A model generated the notes under the pieces. The model was not told where the DNA came from and searched no databases. It worked only from the letters and a program-made list of their open reading frames with translations. The position numbers were made by a program, and so were the translations under genes. A DNA stretch of 64,000 nt from an uncultured Lachnospiraceae bacterium. GTDB taxonomy: Bacteria; Bacillota; Clostridia; Lachnospirales; Lachnospiraceae. The first letter of the stretch is position 1; each line of letters starts with the position of its first letter. Below are positions 35,304-44,302 of the stretch, one piece after another. The stretch spans positions 1-64,000 of the forward strand of contig URUY01000022.1 of assembly GCA_900551115.1 (NCBI GenBank). Direction: 5' to 3'.

Positions 35304-35924
35304 ATGGATATTATTATTTTAGGTCTTTTGATGATGTCACGATTTACCATTTACGAAATCAGAAAAAATATTGAGGTAAGCTTCAGCTTTATCAGCAGTA
35401 ACAGCATGGGAAGCATTCAGGCCAGTATTAAAAAGCTGTCGCAAAAAGGCTTTATCACCTGCCATGAATTTGTGGAGAACAGTGTAAACAAGAAGCTCTA
35501 TGAAATAACAGCACCCGGCAAAGCCTATTTTTTTGAGAACATTTCTACCCCTATGCGATATAAAGAAAAAAATATGGAACTGGGCAAGTTTTTCTTTTTG
35601 GGCTTTACCGATACGGCAGCGCAGCTGCAGCTTCTTGACGCTTATATTGAAGAGCTGGAAAAAGAAAGGAAGACACTTCTTACCATTCAGAAGGGCATTG
35701 GCAATAAGAGCTTTGATGACAATTATCTTAAGCTGTTACAAAAAAATGGTGCCGCTGATGAAATTCTCCGGCCACACAACGGAAAAACCGCTAATGAAAT
35801 GCTTTTGGAAATAGCACATTTCCAATACGGCACGCTCGAACTGTCTCTAGCCAAGATTGACTTCGAGATTACGTGGTTTAAAGATTTTAAGGGCAATTTA
35901 ATGAAAAAGGGGTCTGATTCGTGA
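35304..35924 (+). CDS. PadR-family transcriptional regulator
   Basis: A 206-residue regulator with the N-terminal winged helix of the PadR family (MDIIILGLLMMSRFTIYEI; then SIQASIKKLSQKGFI as recognition helix and wing). The C-terminal half is the helical dimerisation domain of the longer PadR_C group. PadR proteins usually repress a neighbouring transporter or detoxification gene and release DNA when a ligand binds. AGGAGG lies 7 nt before the ATG at 35304. The stop overlaps the GTG start of the ABC ATPase gene (GTGA), so the regulator and transporter are coupled. A palindrome in its own promoter suggests autorepression. Confidence 0.92.
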   Translation: MDIIILGLLMMSRFTIYEIRKNIEVSFSFISSNSMGSIQASIKKLSQKGFITCHEFVENSVNKKLYEITAPGKAYFFENISTPMRYKEKNMELGKFFFLGFTDTAAQLQLLDAYIEELEKERKTLLTIQKGIGNKSFDDNYLKLLQKNGAADEILRPHNGKTANEMLLEIAHFQYGTLELSLAKIDFEITWFKDFKGNLMKKGSDS

Positions 35925-36844
35925 TTGAAATCAAACATATAACAAAAAAATTTCATAATAAAAATACTTTTGTCACAGCTAACAGCGACATTTCCTTTAC
36001 CATTGGGGATGGTCAGATTTACGGTATTTTAGGGCAAAACGGTTCCGGCAAGACAACACTGATAAGCCAGATAACCGGTCTGTACAAAATCGAAGAAGGG
36101 GATATTCTCATAGACGGAAAATCCGTCAGAAAAAATCCCAAGCTGGGGCGTACCGCGTGTGCCGTTCAGGTGCAGGGCCAGCTCTCCTTCGGTGAGTTGA
36201 CACCGCGAAAAGTCGTTTCCCTCATGGGGGAATTCCGGGGCGGAAAACCTGAGGTCGTCAGACAGGAGACAGAAAGGCTGTTTCAGGCACTTGCTATCGA
36301 GGAATGGGCGGACAAGGCAGGCAGCCTGCTTTCGGGAGGCGTCAAACGTCTGACTGCATTTTGCATGGCTGCCGTCTGTCCCGGCAAATATATTATTTTA
36401 GATGAGCCTACCAATGATGTGGACCCTGTCAGAAGAAAATACCTATGGCAGGAAATCCGCAGACTGGCAGGGCAGGGATGCAGCGTAGTTGTAGTCACAC
36501 ACAATATCCTGGAGCTTGAAAATGTCGTGGATACGGTTGCAATCATCAATGACGGCCTGCTGGTATCCGAGGGGGCCATAGAGGAAATCAAACGCCATAT
36601 AGGAAACGAACTGAAATTCCGGTTATTTCTTACTGAGAATGCCGCCACCCTCCCCTTGCCGGATTGGACAACAACAGCCGTCTGTAAAGAGGAAATACTT
36701 ACCCTTTCTATCAGTCCGTCCCTTATCACAGAAGCCGTTTCCTGGGCAAAAGCGCTGATAAAGCAGGAATTGGCACTAAACTACTCCCTCACAGAGGCTA
36801 CTCTTGAGGATGCCTACATTAACCTGATTGAGAAAGGAGCCTGA
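35921..36844 (+). CDS. ABC transporter ATP-binding protein
   Basis: A 307-residue ABC ATPase of the ABC-2 exporter type. Walker A is GQNGSGKTT, the signature is LSGGVKRL, Walker B is YIILDEPTNDVDP and the switch His is in VVVTHN. The Q-loop is in AVQVQGQLS. The last ~85 residues form the C-terminal extension common in drug and lantibiotic exporters. It starts with GTG and overlaps the PadR gene by 4 bp. The permease follows 2 bp later. Export of an antimicrobial or toxic compound is the usual role for such PadR-linked pairs; the substrate here is unknown. Confidence 0.95.
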   Translation: MIEIKHITKKFHNKNTFVTANSDISFTIGDGQIYGILGQNGSGKTTLISQITGLYKIEEGDILIDGKSVRKNPKLGRTACAVQVQGQLSFGELTPRKVVSLMGEFRGGKPEVVRQETERLFQALAIEEWADKAGSLLSGGVKRLTAFCMAAVCPGKYIILDEPTNDVDPVRRKYLWQEIRRLAGQGCSVVVVTHNILELENVVDTVAIINDGLLVSEGAIEEIKRHIGNELKFRLFLTENAATLPLPDWTTTAVCKEEILTLSISPSLITEAVSWAKALIKQELALNYSLTEATLEDAYINLIEKGA

Positions 36845-36846
36845 GG

Positions 36847-37578
36847 ATGACATTTTTCAAGCAAGTTACAAAGGTACTCAGCTTACAAGCCGGCAAGTTA
36901 GGCGGCACCTTGATTTTTTATGCAATACAGCAAATTGTAATCTCACTTGGTATTACCATAGGCTTCACCTTTCTGTACGCTGATGTGGATAAAAGTACGC
37001 TGCTGTATCTGGCTACCGGGGCTCCCACCATGATTTTTATAATGTGCGGCTTTGCAGCCCTTCCCTTCCAAAACTCTGCCGCAAAGACGGAAGGACATAT
37101 TACCTTTTTAAAAACCCTGCCCATAAACAGGTTTGCCATCATTTTAGCAGACACTATCATATGGCTCTGCGTAGCAATGCCCGGTATCGTAATATCTACG
37201 CTCTGCGCGCACCTTTTATACTCACCGGGCTATTCCTTTTCCTTTACCGTTATTCCTGCCTGTCTGCTTTCGGCAGTCACCTGTATTGCCATCGGTTATG
37301 GCTTTTCCTATGTATTGAAGCCTGAAAATACCATGCTTGTATGCATGCTGTGTGTCTTTGGCGGCCTGATGTTCTCGCCTGTCAATTTCCCTTTGGAACG
37401 ACTTCCCGCATGGCTGCAGGCCGTTCACCGCATCCTCCCGGTTGATGCAATGGCTAAAATTATCCGGGCTTCCTTTGCAAAAAACGCATTTTCAGCAGAC
37501 CTGCAATCCTATTTGCTGCTTATCTGCTGGTGTATCGCAGGCTACAGTGCCGTGGCTGTCATAATCAACAAACGGTAA
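36847..37578 (+). CDS. ABC-2 type transporter permease
   Basis: A 243-residue polytopic protein with six hydrophobic segments (about 18-40, 50-72, 98-122, 132-155, 160-180 and 215-238). This matches an ABC-2 permease half that works as a dimer with the ATPase just upstream. The motif FGGLMFSPVNFPLERLP near 177-193 before the last helix is typical of this family (the 'P-loop-like' LP...P region). The gene ends the operon and is convergent with a membrane protein gene 29 bp away. Confidence 0.9.
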   Translation: MTFFKQVTKVLSLQAGKLGGTLIFYAIQQIVISLGITIGFTFLYADVDKSTLLYLATGAPTMIFIMCGFAALPFQNSAAKTEGHITFLKTLPINRFAIILADTIIWLCVAMPGIVISTLCAHLLYSPGYSFSFTVIPACLLSAVTCIAIGYGFSYVLKPENTMLVCMLCVFGGLMFSPVNFPLERLPAWLQAVHRILPVDAMAKIIRASFAKNAFSADLQSYLLLICWCIAGYSAVAVIINKR

Positions 37579-37607
37579 CCTTTTCACTTTACCCTTCCTG
37601 TCTGCAT

Positions 37608-38882
37608 TTACTTATGTACCCTCTGATAAACAATACCAAAAAGGCTCTCTGTTTCGCACACCGTTACGGTATCACCGATTTCTGTTGCCTGATATAAGCC
37701 TTCAGATACTTCCATTCGCACACGCTCACCTTCCCCCATAGCAAGGTGCAGGTAATAGTAATCCCGCTTGCCGTTTGAAATATGCTTATCCTCCACGGCA
37801 GCCTCAATGTGTACACTGTCATGACTGCTGCCGGCCATTATAAAACACCCGGTTATCCCCGGCGTGGTATAAAGCATCTGAAAACAGATGATCAACAGAA
37901 AGGAAAGCTCTCCTCTTCCCGCTTTCCTTTTTTCCTTTTTATCTCCCCGCAGCATACAGACTGCTGCCATTGCACAAAATATCAGGTAGATAACAGTGCC
38001 TAACATAACTGCCCTTTCCATATTCAGTATCCTGATATGCGGCGTTACAAGCAGAAGCAGAACCGTATTAATGCAAAAGAAGACAATCGGAAATTTGACA
38101 TGCCATTCCTTATAGTCTTCCGCCGCATATGCAGGCTTTTCCATAAAGAAGAGCATGGGAAACAGGCAGGGCAGCACCAGATTACAAAGAGGCAGGCACA
38201 TAAACAGCCCATACATCAGACGCATACTGTCAATACAACGTGCCCCTATAAAAAACATTGCAACGGATAACAGCCCGATGAGCCACACTAAAATCCGCAC
38301 CCGCTTTGCTGCCTTTTCCGGCTCCATGGAAAAAGCGTTCTTTATCTTCTCCCGTTCTCTGTAGCGCGCCTGCTTTATATATATTTCTTCATTTCCCTCT
38401 AAAAGCTTTTGAAAAAAATCCGTCCATTCCCGTGTCTTTTCGTTCGGTTTGCCGGGCACAAAATCATTGCAGACAAAAACAGCACTCCGCTTCTCTCCCC
38501 AGCATACCCGGTAGTCCTTCGCATTCGCTTTGTGATTTTTACTGATACAAAGTACTTCTGTCACATCCTCATCCGGGTAAACCTCCTGCTTCTTTCCCCT
38601 TATATATACTGCACAGCCTTCCCCGCGGCGCCAGTAATGGGTGCTTTTATGCCAAAGTATAACAGCAATTGCAAAAATACAGAGAACAGCAAATAACAGT
38701 CCTACTGCCACCCCATAAGCTCCATCCTTTACATTCAGTAAAATGACGAAATCCACAAAGACAGCTGCAAGCAATAAAATGATGGCTACCGCATAGTTTC
38801 TTACTTTTGCTTCTATAAGCCGGCAGCTTTCTTCCTCACTTTTTCTGCCTATAATGATTTTCTTATCCTCAAAGTTTTCCAT
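37608..38882 (-). CDS. Hypothetical polytopic membrane protein
   Basis: A 424-residue protein of unknown family. Two membrane helices lie at about 30-50 and 58-76. A soluble domain follows (85-195), then a cluster of helices at about 200-335 and a final soluble domain (350-424) ending FGIVYQRVHK. The soluble parts are beta-rich and could lie on either side of the membrane. GGGG precedes the ATG. It is downstream of the terminator of the ECF anti-sigma gene and is convergent with the ABC permease, so it is likely a single-gene unit. Confidence 0.75.
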   Translation of the reverse strand: MENFEDKKIIIGRKSEEESCRLIEAKVRNYAVAIILLLAAVFVDFVILLNVKDGAYGVAVGLLFAVLCIFAIAVILWHKSTHYWRRGEGCAVYIRGKKQEVYPDEDVTEVLCISKNHKANAKDYRVCWGEKRSAVFVCNDFVPGKPNEKTREWTDFFQKLLEGNEEIYIKQARYREREKIKNAFSMEPEKAAKRVRILVWLIGLLSVAMFFIGARCIDSMRLMYGLFMCLPLCNLVLPCLFPMLFFMEKPAYAAEDYKEWHVKFPIVFFCINTVLLLLVTPHIRILNMERAVMLGTVIYLIFCAMAAVCMLRGDKKEKRKAGRGELSFLLIICFQMLYTTPGITGCFIMAGSSHDSVHIEAAVEDKHISNGKRDYYYLHLAMGEGERVRMEVSEGLYQATEIGDTVTVCETESLFGIVYQRVHK

Positions 38883-38929
38883 TCTGTTCTACCCCACACA
38901 AAGCTTTTGTACTGCTGCCATTATAACAC

Positions 38930-38973
38930 AAAAACAGCGCCTTTGCACAGATTCACATGTACACCGGCGCTGT
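38930..38973 (-). terminator. Terminator of the ECF sigma/anti-sigma operon
   Basis: Minus strand ACAGCGCC (38973-38966) pairs with GGCGCTGT (38941-38934) and runs into TTTTTG. It lies 10 bp after the anti-sigma stop codon. The 24-nt loop is long. Confidence 0.75.
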
Positions 38974-38982
38974 CCCGCTTTT

Positions 38983-39891
38983 CTATTTGTCCGTCTGGGC
39001 ATCATTTTTTAATTCGGTTTCCTGCAAATATTTAAGATATCTTTCGCTTATCTCTTTATTTTGCTCTATCACCTTATTACATTCTAGAATAAGCTGTTCT
39101 GCCGCTTTCATATCCGCCTTTTCTGCGTCTATGGGCAGCGTAAACAGTGCATTCAAGCCTTCATAATCCGGATTTCTCATTAACTTGCCTGTATCCTTAT
39201 CAAAATAATAAGCATCCCCCTCATAACGCGAACCCTCGTTGACATAAAGGTAAATTTCCTTATCGGCAAAGACTTCTACATTTGCACACTCTGTAATGAT
39301 ATACATAACCCCATCCAGTATTCCGCTGGTTTTACAGCTGCCAAAGGTCCCGATAGAATACAGCCAGGGTTCATACCCTTCCACTGCCGGAGATGCATAG
39401 ATATGTTCTATCTGCTCTCCCCAGGGCAGCTCGTTACGAATCTCCATGGGTGTGCCGTCCGTATGGGCAACTGCCAGCACATAAAAGGTCCGGTCTGCCT
39501 TTTCCTTCACAAATTCTCCATCTATTATCTCTGCATAATCTGAAAGGACTTCCCCCGATGCCATACCTAACAGCGTCACATCATAGCCGCCATAGCTTTG
39601 GGTTTCATTGATTAATATGGCATCCTTACTGTTAAAGGCTTCTATAATAGCCGGGTTTTCTGTCATGGCAGCCAGCTGCGCAGGCTTTAAGTATTTCCAT
39701 GCTGCACAAGCCGTCAAAAATCCGGCAAACAAAAGGATACCTGCTGTTGCTAACATGAACCGCTTCCGTTTCCTTATATATCGTGGGTACCCTGTTTTTT
39801 CTGCCAGCATTGTAATCTGCCTGTTTATCCTTCCGTCCGGTTCTTCACATGGTGCAAGATTTTTTACTAACAGCTCATCGATATCTTTCAT
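38983..39891 (-). CDS. Single-pass anti-sigma factor partner of the ECF sigma factor
   Basis: A 302-residue membrane protein. The first ~45 residues are cytoplasmic (MKDIDELLVKNLAPCEEPDGRI, resembling an anti-sigma N-terminus), a transmembrane helix lies at about 46-64, and the remaining ~240 residues are extracellular. The start at 39891 overlaps the sigma stop as ATGA, with GGAGG 7 nt upstream; the much longer frame that opens at 40227 runs out of phase through the sigma gene and is rejected. By position and topology it should hold the ECF sigma factor until an envelope signal arrives. The external domain shows no motif that I recognise. Confidence 0.85.
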   Translation of the reverse strand: MKDIDELLVKNLAPCEEPDGRINRQITMLAEKTGYPRYIRKRKRFMLATAGILLFAGFLTACAAWKYLKPAQLAAMTENPAIIEAFNSKDAILINETQSYGGYDVTLLGMASGEVLSDYAEIIDGEFVKEKADRTFYVLAVAHTDGTPMEIRNELPWGEQIEHIYASPAVEGYEPWLYSIGTFGSCKTSGILDGVMYIITECANVEVFADKEIYLYVNEGSRYEGDAYYFDKDTGKLMRNPDYEGLNALFTLPIDAEKADMKAAEQLILECNKVIEQNKEISERYLKYLQETELKNDAQTDK

Positions 39892-40424
39892 ACCAAATCC
39901 TCCAATTCTTTTGCAAGTGCGCATCTGGCCTGATGCAACCGGCTTTTTACCGTTCCCTTCGGAATATGCAAAAGCGCTGCAGTCTGTCCTACGGACAGTT
40001 CTTCCATATAGAAAAGTAACACCACGATTTTCTGCTTTCCTGGCAGCTTTCTCACTGCCTGCCATACCCTTTCTCTTTCTTCCGCTGCAAGGACACACTT
40101 CTCCGGAATATTGCTGCCGTTGCTTTCCTCTTTCTCCGAAAACGCCTCGTATCCCTGCTCCTGCGGCAGCGCCTGCATCCCTGCTATCCGTTTGCGCCAC
40201 GCATATTTTCTCTTCCGGTTTTTCCACAGTCTCAGCGCAATAGATAACAGATAGCTCTTTGGATTATTTTGCATATCAATGCCATCAAGGCGCTCCAATG
40301 CTTTTACAAATGTATCCTGATAGAGTTCCTCCGCCTCCGTCCTGTCAGCAGTAAGCTGTAAACAGAAGGAAAAAAGAGCCCTGCCGTATGTATTGATGCA
40401 TGCTTCCAGTTCCGCACTTGTCAT
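39888..40424 (-). CDS. ECF-type RNA polymerase sigma factor
   Basis: A 178-residue sigma-70 family member with only regions 2 and 4. Region 2 includes DRTEAEELYQDTFVKAL and the -10 recognition part (NPKSYLLSIALRLWKN). Region 4 includes LPGKQKIVVLLFYMEELSVGQTAALL and the helix-turn-helix GTVKSRLHQAR. Upstream lies a classical ECF promoter (TGAAAC, 17 bp, CGTC) 19 bp before the start, which argues for autoregulation. It is coupled by ATGA overlap to its anti-sigma partner. Envelope stress is the usual signal for such pairs. Confidence 0.95.
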   Translation of the reverse strand: MTSAELEACINTYGRALFSFCLQLTADRTEAEELYQDTFVKALERLDGIDMQNNPKSYLLSIALRLWKNRKRKYAWRKRIAGMQALPQEQGYEAFSEKEESNGSNIPEKCVLAAEERERVWQAVRKLPGKQKIVVLLFYMEELSVGQTAALLHIPKGTVKSRLHQARCALAKELEDLV

Positions 40425-40442
40425 TTGTTTCTCCCACTCATC

Positions 40443-40469
40443 GACGTCTTTTATGGAATATCTGTTTCA
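40443..40469 (-). promoter_or_regulatory. ECF-type autoregulatory promoter
   Basis: Minus strand TGAAAC (40469-40464), 17-bp spacer, CGTC (40446-40443). This matches the TGAAAC-N16/17-CGTC/A pattern known for SigW-like ECF factors. Confidence 0.8.
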
Positions 40470-40512
40470 CCTATACATTGTAATAACTTTGCGGGCGGTT
40501 CACCAAAGCTTT

Positions 40513-41631
40513 CTATTTTTTTCCTTTTATTGCTTTAATCAGCAGCCGGTCTGCTATATGCAGGATAATGGCTGCCGCCATCGATGCTGCAAGCACTGCA
40601 AATACATATAAAGTGTTGTTCTTTATCACAACGATCTTCGGGTTTCTGAACAGCCCTATAAAAAGATTATGTATCAGATAAAGCTCCAACGCTATTTTTC
40701 CCAGACAGTCTAATAGCCTGTTGCGAAATTGAAGCTTCATCGTTATCAGCAGCACAAGTACCGTAAAAAAGAATGCAAAAGGCAGCTGCACCGACAGGCA
40801 GCGAAGTTTATCTGCTGCGCAGATGCGCCCGTCCCTGTATGCATATTCAGAATAATAAGAGTAATGCTCCAGCATATAGACTGTCAGCTTATAGAAGACC
40901 ATGGTTGCTATTGCCGCAAATATTATAACCGGCAGATAAAAACGCTTAATCCCCCTGCAAATCCGTTCTTCATTTGCTGCAAACACCATCCCTGCCACAA
41001 ACAACAAACTGGTATTAAACCACCATTCTCCCTGAAACCACCTTTCTCCATGTCCCAAAAACAGACTCCACAATACAAAGCCTGTCACAGATGCGCCCAT
41101 AATAAGAAGGGCTGCCCATCTGATTTTCACAAATCGAAAAATAACATAGAAAAGGATATAAAACAATGCAATTTCAATCACATACCACATGTGGGTATTG
41201 AGCATTTTCCAACCTGTCAGATGTGCCACAAGCTCACCCATCGTATAACGGTCCCCCATTGCTAAACAGAAAAGCAAAAAAACCAGGTTTACAATAAAGT
41301 AAGGAACCAGAACAGCACTCAGCCTTCTTCTGAAAAATCCCTTCAGATAATCCGGCTTTATCAACAGACTTTTATATAGTCCATACCCGGAAATAAAAAA
41401 GAACAAACCGACAAAGCATACGCCAAGCTCTGCCAGTCCGCCAAGCGCGCCTGCGTTCCTGTCAAGTGCCTGTGCCATATGATGCAGCACAATAAATATT
41501 GCACAGATTCCCAATATTCCCTTCGTAACCGACAACGACATGAAATCCTCATGCCAGCTCCCTCTTTTCGCCGGCTTTGCCTGCAATAATAAAATAACTG
41601 CCAAAATAACATAAAAAATCCATGTACACAT
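40513..41631 (-). CDS. Acyltransferase-3 family integral membrane protein
   Basis: A 372-residue polytopic acyltransferase with about ten hydrophobic segments. The family features seen are FIVLHHMAQ near 43-50 with the expected His, the F-F-I-S-G-Y-G motif (about 74-80) and the FFRRRLSAVLVPYFIVNLVF region (about 94-113). Such proteins O-acetylate or otherwise acylate cell-surface polysaccharides. The start at 41631 has GGAGGGG 8 nt upstream and begins at a hydrophobic helix. Its neighbours, an ECF sigma pair and MarR, do not identify a substrate. Confidence 0.88.
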   Translation of the reverse strand: MCTWIFYVILAVILLLQAKPAKRGSWHEDFMSLSVTKGILGICAIFIVLHHMAQALDRNAGALGGLAELGVCFVGLFFFISGYGLYKSLLIKPDYLKGFFRRRLSAVLVPYFIVNLVFLLFCLAMGDRYTMGELVAHLTGWKMLNTHMWYVIEIALFYILFYVIFRFVKIRWAALLIMGASVTGFVLWSLFLGHGERWFQGEWWFNTSLLFVAGMVFAANEERICRGIKRFYLPVIIFAAIATMVFYKLTVYMLEHYSYYSEYAYRDGRICAADKLRCLSVQLPFAFFFTVLVLLITMKLQFRNRLLDCLGKIALELYLIHNLFIGLFRNPKIVVIKNNTLYVFAVLAASMAAAIILHIADRLLIKAIKGKK

Positions 41632-41773
41632 TATATCTACCCCTCCACATATATTTATCTTACTGTTATTATACAACCGTTTATATTTGTTCGTAAATAA
41701 ATTTTTCTCAAATGCAAATTTCCTATATTTTCATTATACAGAAAGCTTTTTGCATGATACAGAATTTTTTATA

Positions 41774-41823
41774 TTGACATAATAGGTAATATATTATATA
41801 GTTTGATTTAGGTAATATGTTAC
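41774..41823 (+). promoter_or_regulatory. Promoter and operator-like repeats of the MarR/flavodoxin operon
   Basis: TTGACA (41774-41779), 17-bp spacer, TATAGT (41797-41802). TAGGTAATAT occurs within the spacer and again downstream, the second copy inside the imperfect palindrome GTAATATGTTAC (41812-41823). This is typical of a MarR-repressed promoter. Confidence 0.75.
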
Positions 41824-41883
41824 ATATTTTTGTTTTAGTATTGTCGGCAGTCACTAAAGTGAAATTTGAAAGGAAATTTACAT

Positions 41884-42351
41884 ATGAATTCCAGAGATAT
41901 GATACAGGAAATGGATGAACGTTACGCTTTATTTGGTTTTCTTTTTGCATTTCACAACCGATTACAGGCTGCGGGGGATACCTTTTATGAAGAAATTACG
42001 TGTAAACAGTTTTTTCTGCTGGCATGCATGAATCTTTTTACCGAACATCCCCCAACCGTATACGAGCTTGCACAGGTCATGGGATGCTCTCACCAGAATG
42101 CAAAACAAATTATCAACAAGCTTGAGGCAAAGGGCTTTTTAAAAATCACGCCGGATAAGGGGGACAAAAGAAAGCTCCGAATCAGCCTGACAAAAAAAGC
42201 CAATGAATTAGCCGTAAATTATCATGAAAAGGAAACGCAGTTCATGCAGCAGCTTTACAAAGGCATTGATAAGAAAGAGGTCGGAAACGTTTTATCTGTT
42301 CTGTTGCAAATGGAAGAAAATTTAATTAATTTTGAGGAGACTAGCGTATGA
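41884..42351 (+). CDS. MarR-family transcriptional regulator
   Basis: A 155-residue winged-helix regulator. The DNA-binding core is TVYELAQVMGCSHQNAKQIINKLEAKGFL (about 61-90) and the wing includes PDKGDKRKLRISLT, both characteristic of MarR proteins. Helices at both ends provide dimerisation. AAAGGAA lies 8 nt before the ATG at 41884. The stop overlaps the flavodoxin start as ATGA. Operator-like repeats in the promoter suggest that it represses its own operon, with release by an oxidant or aromatic compound as in related MarR-flavodoxin pairs (inference). Confidence 0.92.
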   Translation: MNSRDMIQEMDERYALFGFLFAFHNRLQAAGDTFYEEITCKQFFLLACMNLFTEHPPTVYELAQVMGCSHQNAKQIINKLEAKGFLKITPDKGDKRKLRISLTKKANELAVNYHEKETQFMQQLYKGIDKKEVGNVLSVLLQMEENLINFEETSV

Positions 42352-42884
42352 GTGAAGAAAGCAGGAAAACTGCAGTTATCTATTATTCCAAAACAGGATT
42401 TACAGAAAAATATGCTAAATGGCTGGCAGAGGAAACAAACGGCGAATGTATTCCCTATGCCCGCGCACAAAAGATGGATTTTTCAGAATATGATGTGATT
42501 GTATTCGGAAGCTGGTGTCATGCCGGTTTTATCAAAAACCTGAAATGGTTTAAAAAGAACCTGCCCCGGTGGCAGGAAAAGAAAAAAATTGTATTTGCTG
42601 TAGGCGGAAGCCCCGCTGACAATCCTTCCATTCCCCAAAGTTTGAGAAACAATTTTAATGATGCGGAATGGGAACAAATCAAAACCTTTTACTGTCCCGG
42701 CGGCTTTTGCTATGAGCGAATGGATACAAAATCAAAGCTGATGATGAAAATGTTCTGCAAGATGCTTTCCGCTAAGAAGAACCCTACCGAAGAGGAAAAA
42801 ATAATGGCAGAAATGATTAGTCATTCTTATGATATCTCAGATAAGAAATATATTCTGCCTATAACGGAATGGCTGAAGGAATAA
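42348..42884 (+). CDS. Flavodoxin-domain protein
   Basis: A 178-residue FMN-binding flavodoxin-like protein of the HemG/flavodoxin_5 kind. The phosphate-binding loop is YYSKTGFTEKYAKW (13-26), the middle loop contains FGSWCHAGFI, and the third region has AVGGSPADNP. The C-terminal ~70 residues are helical and extend beyond the minimal fold. It may be an electron carrier or quinone reductase. It is translationally coupled to MarR, which suggests a role in redox or aromatic-compound stress. A terminator follows at 42.9 kb. Confidence 0.9.
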   Translation: MSEESRKTAVIYYSKTGFTEKYAKWLAEETNGECIPYARAQKMDFSEYDVIVFGSWCHAGFIKNLKWFKKNLPRWQEKKKIVFAVGGSPADNPSIPQSLRNNFNDAEWEQIKTFYCPGGFCYERMDTKSKLMMKMFCKMLSAKKNPTEEEKIMAEMISHSYDISDKKYILPITEWLKE

Positions 42885-42896
42885 GCACCCATGCCA

Positions 42897-42930
42897 AAAG
42901 TCCCCTGAATACCTGTATTCCGGGGGCTTT
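42897..42930 (+). terminator. Terminator of the MarR/flavodoxin operon
   Basis: AAAGTCCCCTGAATAC pairs with GTATTCCGGGGGCTTT with small bulges; a T-rich stretch follows. A closely similar hairpin occurs at 44761-44793. Confidence 0.8.
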
Positions 42931-42950
42931 GTATATATGTAGACATTTAT

Positions 42951-44030
42951 TTAATTATGCGCTGCCTTCATTCTTTGTTTATTTTGATACATTTTTGCAT
43001 CGGCTGTATCAATTACCTCCTTTAACTCTTTTCCGGCTTCAATTTTTTCATATCCTATTGCAATTTCCGGAAACGCCTCATATAACCGCTTTCTTTCGGC
43101 TGTTCTTTTTTCAATTTCCGTTATATATGTTTCTATATCCGAATCTTGCCGTGTCCAAAGCAAAACACTAAATTCATCCCCGCCCAATCGGAATACATGG
43201 GCATTTACTTCAAACACCTCCATTAGCATCGCTGCAATTTCTTTCAGGCAAAAATCGCCATATACATGTCCCTTGGTGTCATTTACCGTCTTAAAATTAT
43301 TGACATCTAACATAATGAGAAAGTGCTGTCTGTTTTTCTGCACTTTACATTTTTCAATCATTTTATTATATGCCGTCCTGTTAAGCAGACCCGTAAGACC
43401 ATCCAGCATACTTCCCATTTCACAGGCCAGGGCATAATACAAAACCAGATATACGGAAATAATAATCCACGAAACACTGTACATCGGACTCAACACCTGT
43501 ACAAGCAGACCAAGAAGCATAAATCCGGTGCTTCCTACAATTCTTGCCCGAAAATAACGGGGATAATTCTGAATTGCTTCCATTTTTCGCCACAGCGATA
43601 CAAAAACAGAAAATGCAAATACTACTAAATATACCGGAAAAAGCTTTCCTCTTCCATATCTGCAATCCTTTGTGACACAAAAAATCCAATTTGTAAAAGG
43701 CGATGCTATTACAAGCAAAAGGTTGAAAAACGCAGGTATATAAAACCAGATATGTTTCTTCACATTCCTTAAATAATAGAAGCGCGATTCCACTAAAAAA
43801 ACAAAAGGCGAAACTCCAAATCCTATTACATTGAACAAAATACTCCACACTCTGTTTTCAGGCACGGTATTATCTGTCAGTTTGCATCCGGTTTCAGCAA
43901 AAACTACAATTAATGTAAGTACGATACAGTAAATGGAATACTTTTTTACCTTTTTATCTATCATGATATCCTGATACTGCCACCACAGAAGTATTAAAAG
44001 AACCATTATGCTAAAGATGTGTATTATCAT
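42951..44030 (-). CDS. Membrane-bound diguanylate cyclase
   Basis: A 359-residue GGDEF protein. Seven hydrophobic segments fill the first ~200 residues as an N-terminal membrane sensor. The GGDEF domain (about 205-350) has the intact signature RLGGDEFS and upstream NNFKTVNDTKGHVYGD, so it should convert GTP to c-di-GMP. No inhibitory RxxD site is seen five residues before the GGDEF motif. With the FIST-EAL protein at 32-35 kb, the window holds both c-di-GMP synthesis and breakdown. The gene seems to be single. Confidence 0.93.
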   Translation of the reverse strand: MIIHIFSIMVLLILLWWQYQDIMIDKKVKKYSIYCIVLTLIVVFAETGCKLTDNTVPENRVWSILFNVIGFGVSPFVFLVESRFYYLRNVKKHIWFYIPAFFNLLLVIASPFTNWIFCVTKDCRYGRGKLFPVYLVVFAFSVFVSLWRKMEAIQNYPRYFRARIVGSTGFMLLGLLVQVLSPMYSVSWIIISVYLVLYYALACEMGSMLDGLTGLLNRTAYNKMIEKCKVQKNRQHFLIMLDVNNFKTVNDTKGHVYGDFCLKEIAAMLMEVFEVNAHVFRLGGDEFSVLLWTRQDSDIETYITEIEKRTAERKRLYEAFPEIAIGYEKIEAGKELKEVIDTADAKMYQNKQRMKAAHN

Positions 44031-44134
44031 TCCCGCAGCCCCCTTCTGGCTTTCCGCTTTTATATATTTATCATATCAGTTTCATAGTGATTGTTCAATT
44101 AATTTAAAACGTATTGCCGAAAAAATTATATAAG

Positions 44135-44162
44135 AAAAACCCCGAAGCAAGGGGTTCGGGGT
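44135..44162 (-). terminator. Intrinsic terminator left of the rpsI scar region
   Basis: Minus strand ACCCCGAA (44162-44155) pairs with TTCGGGGT (44146-44139), 8-nt loop, followed by TTTTC. It would end transcripts from the DUF2442 remnant. Confidence 0.75.
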
Positions 44163-44187
44163 CTGTTGTTCTTTTTTCTTTTTTTGA

Positions 44188-44223
44188 TATTCTCTTTGAT
44201 TATCTCTTTGAAAGCTGTGAACG
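44188..44223 (-). repeat. Copy of the rpsI 3' end (candidate att site)
   Basis: Minus strand of 44200-44217 reads CAGCTTTCAAAGAGATAA, i.e. Q-L-S-K-R-stop, matching the rpsI end (Q-F-S-K-R-stop) at 15 of 18 bases. A second partial copy (TTCTCTTTGA) abuts it at 44190-44199. CTGTGAACGC at 44214-44223 also recurs next to the other copy at 44.7 kb. Confidence 0.65.
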
Positions 44224-44302
44224 CCGTAAATACACCATTTTTAAGCTGTTTGTCAGTTACGTGTTAGTTACCCCTATACGCATACTGTCTCCAAACCACA
44301 CA

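Noticed and set aside
38983..40227. Long 414-residue frame covering the anti-sigma gene
   Set aside because: The first ~112 codons run out of phase inside the well-supported sigma factor gene. The real start at 39891 has GGAGG and an ATGA overlap.
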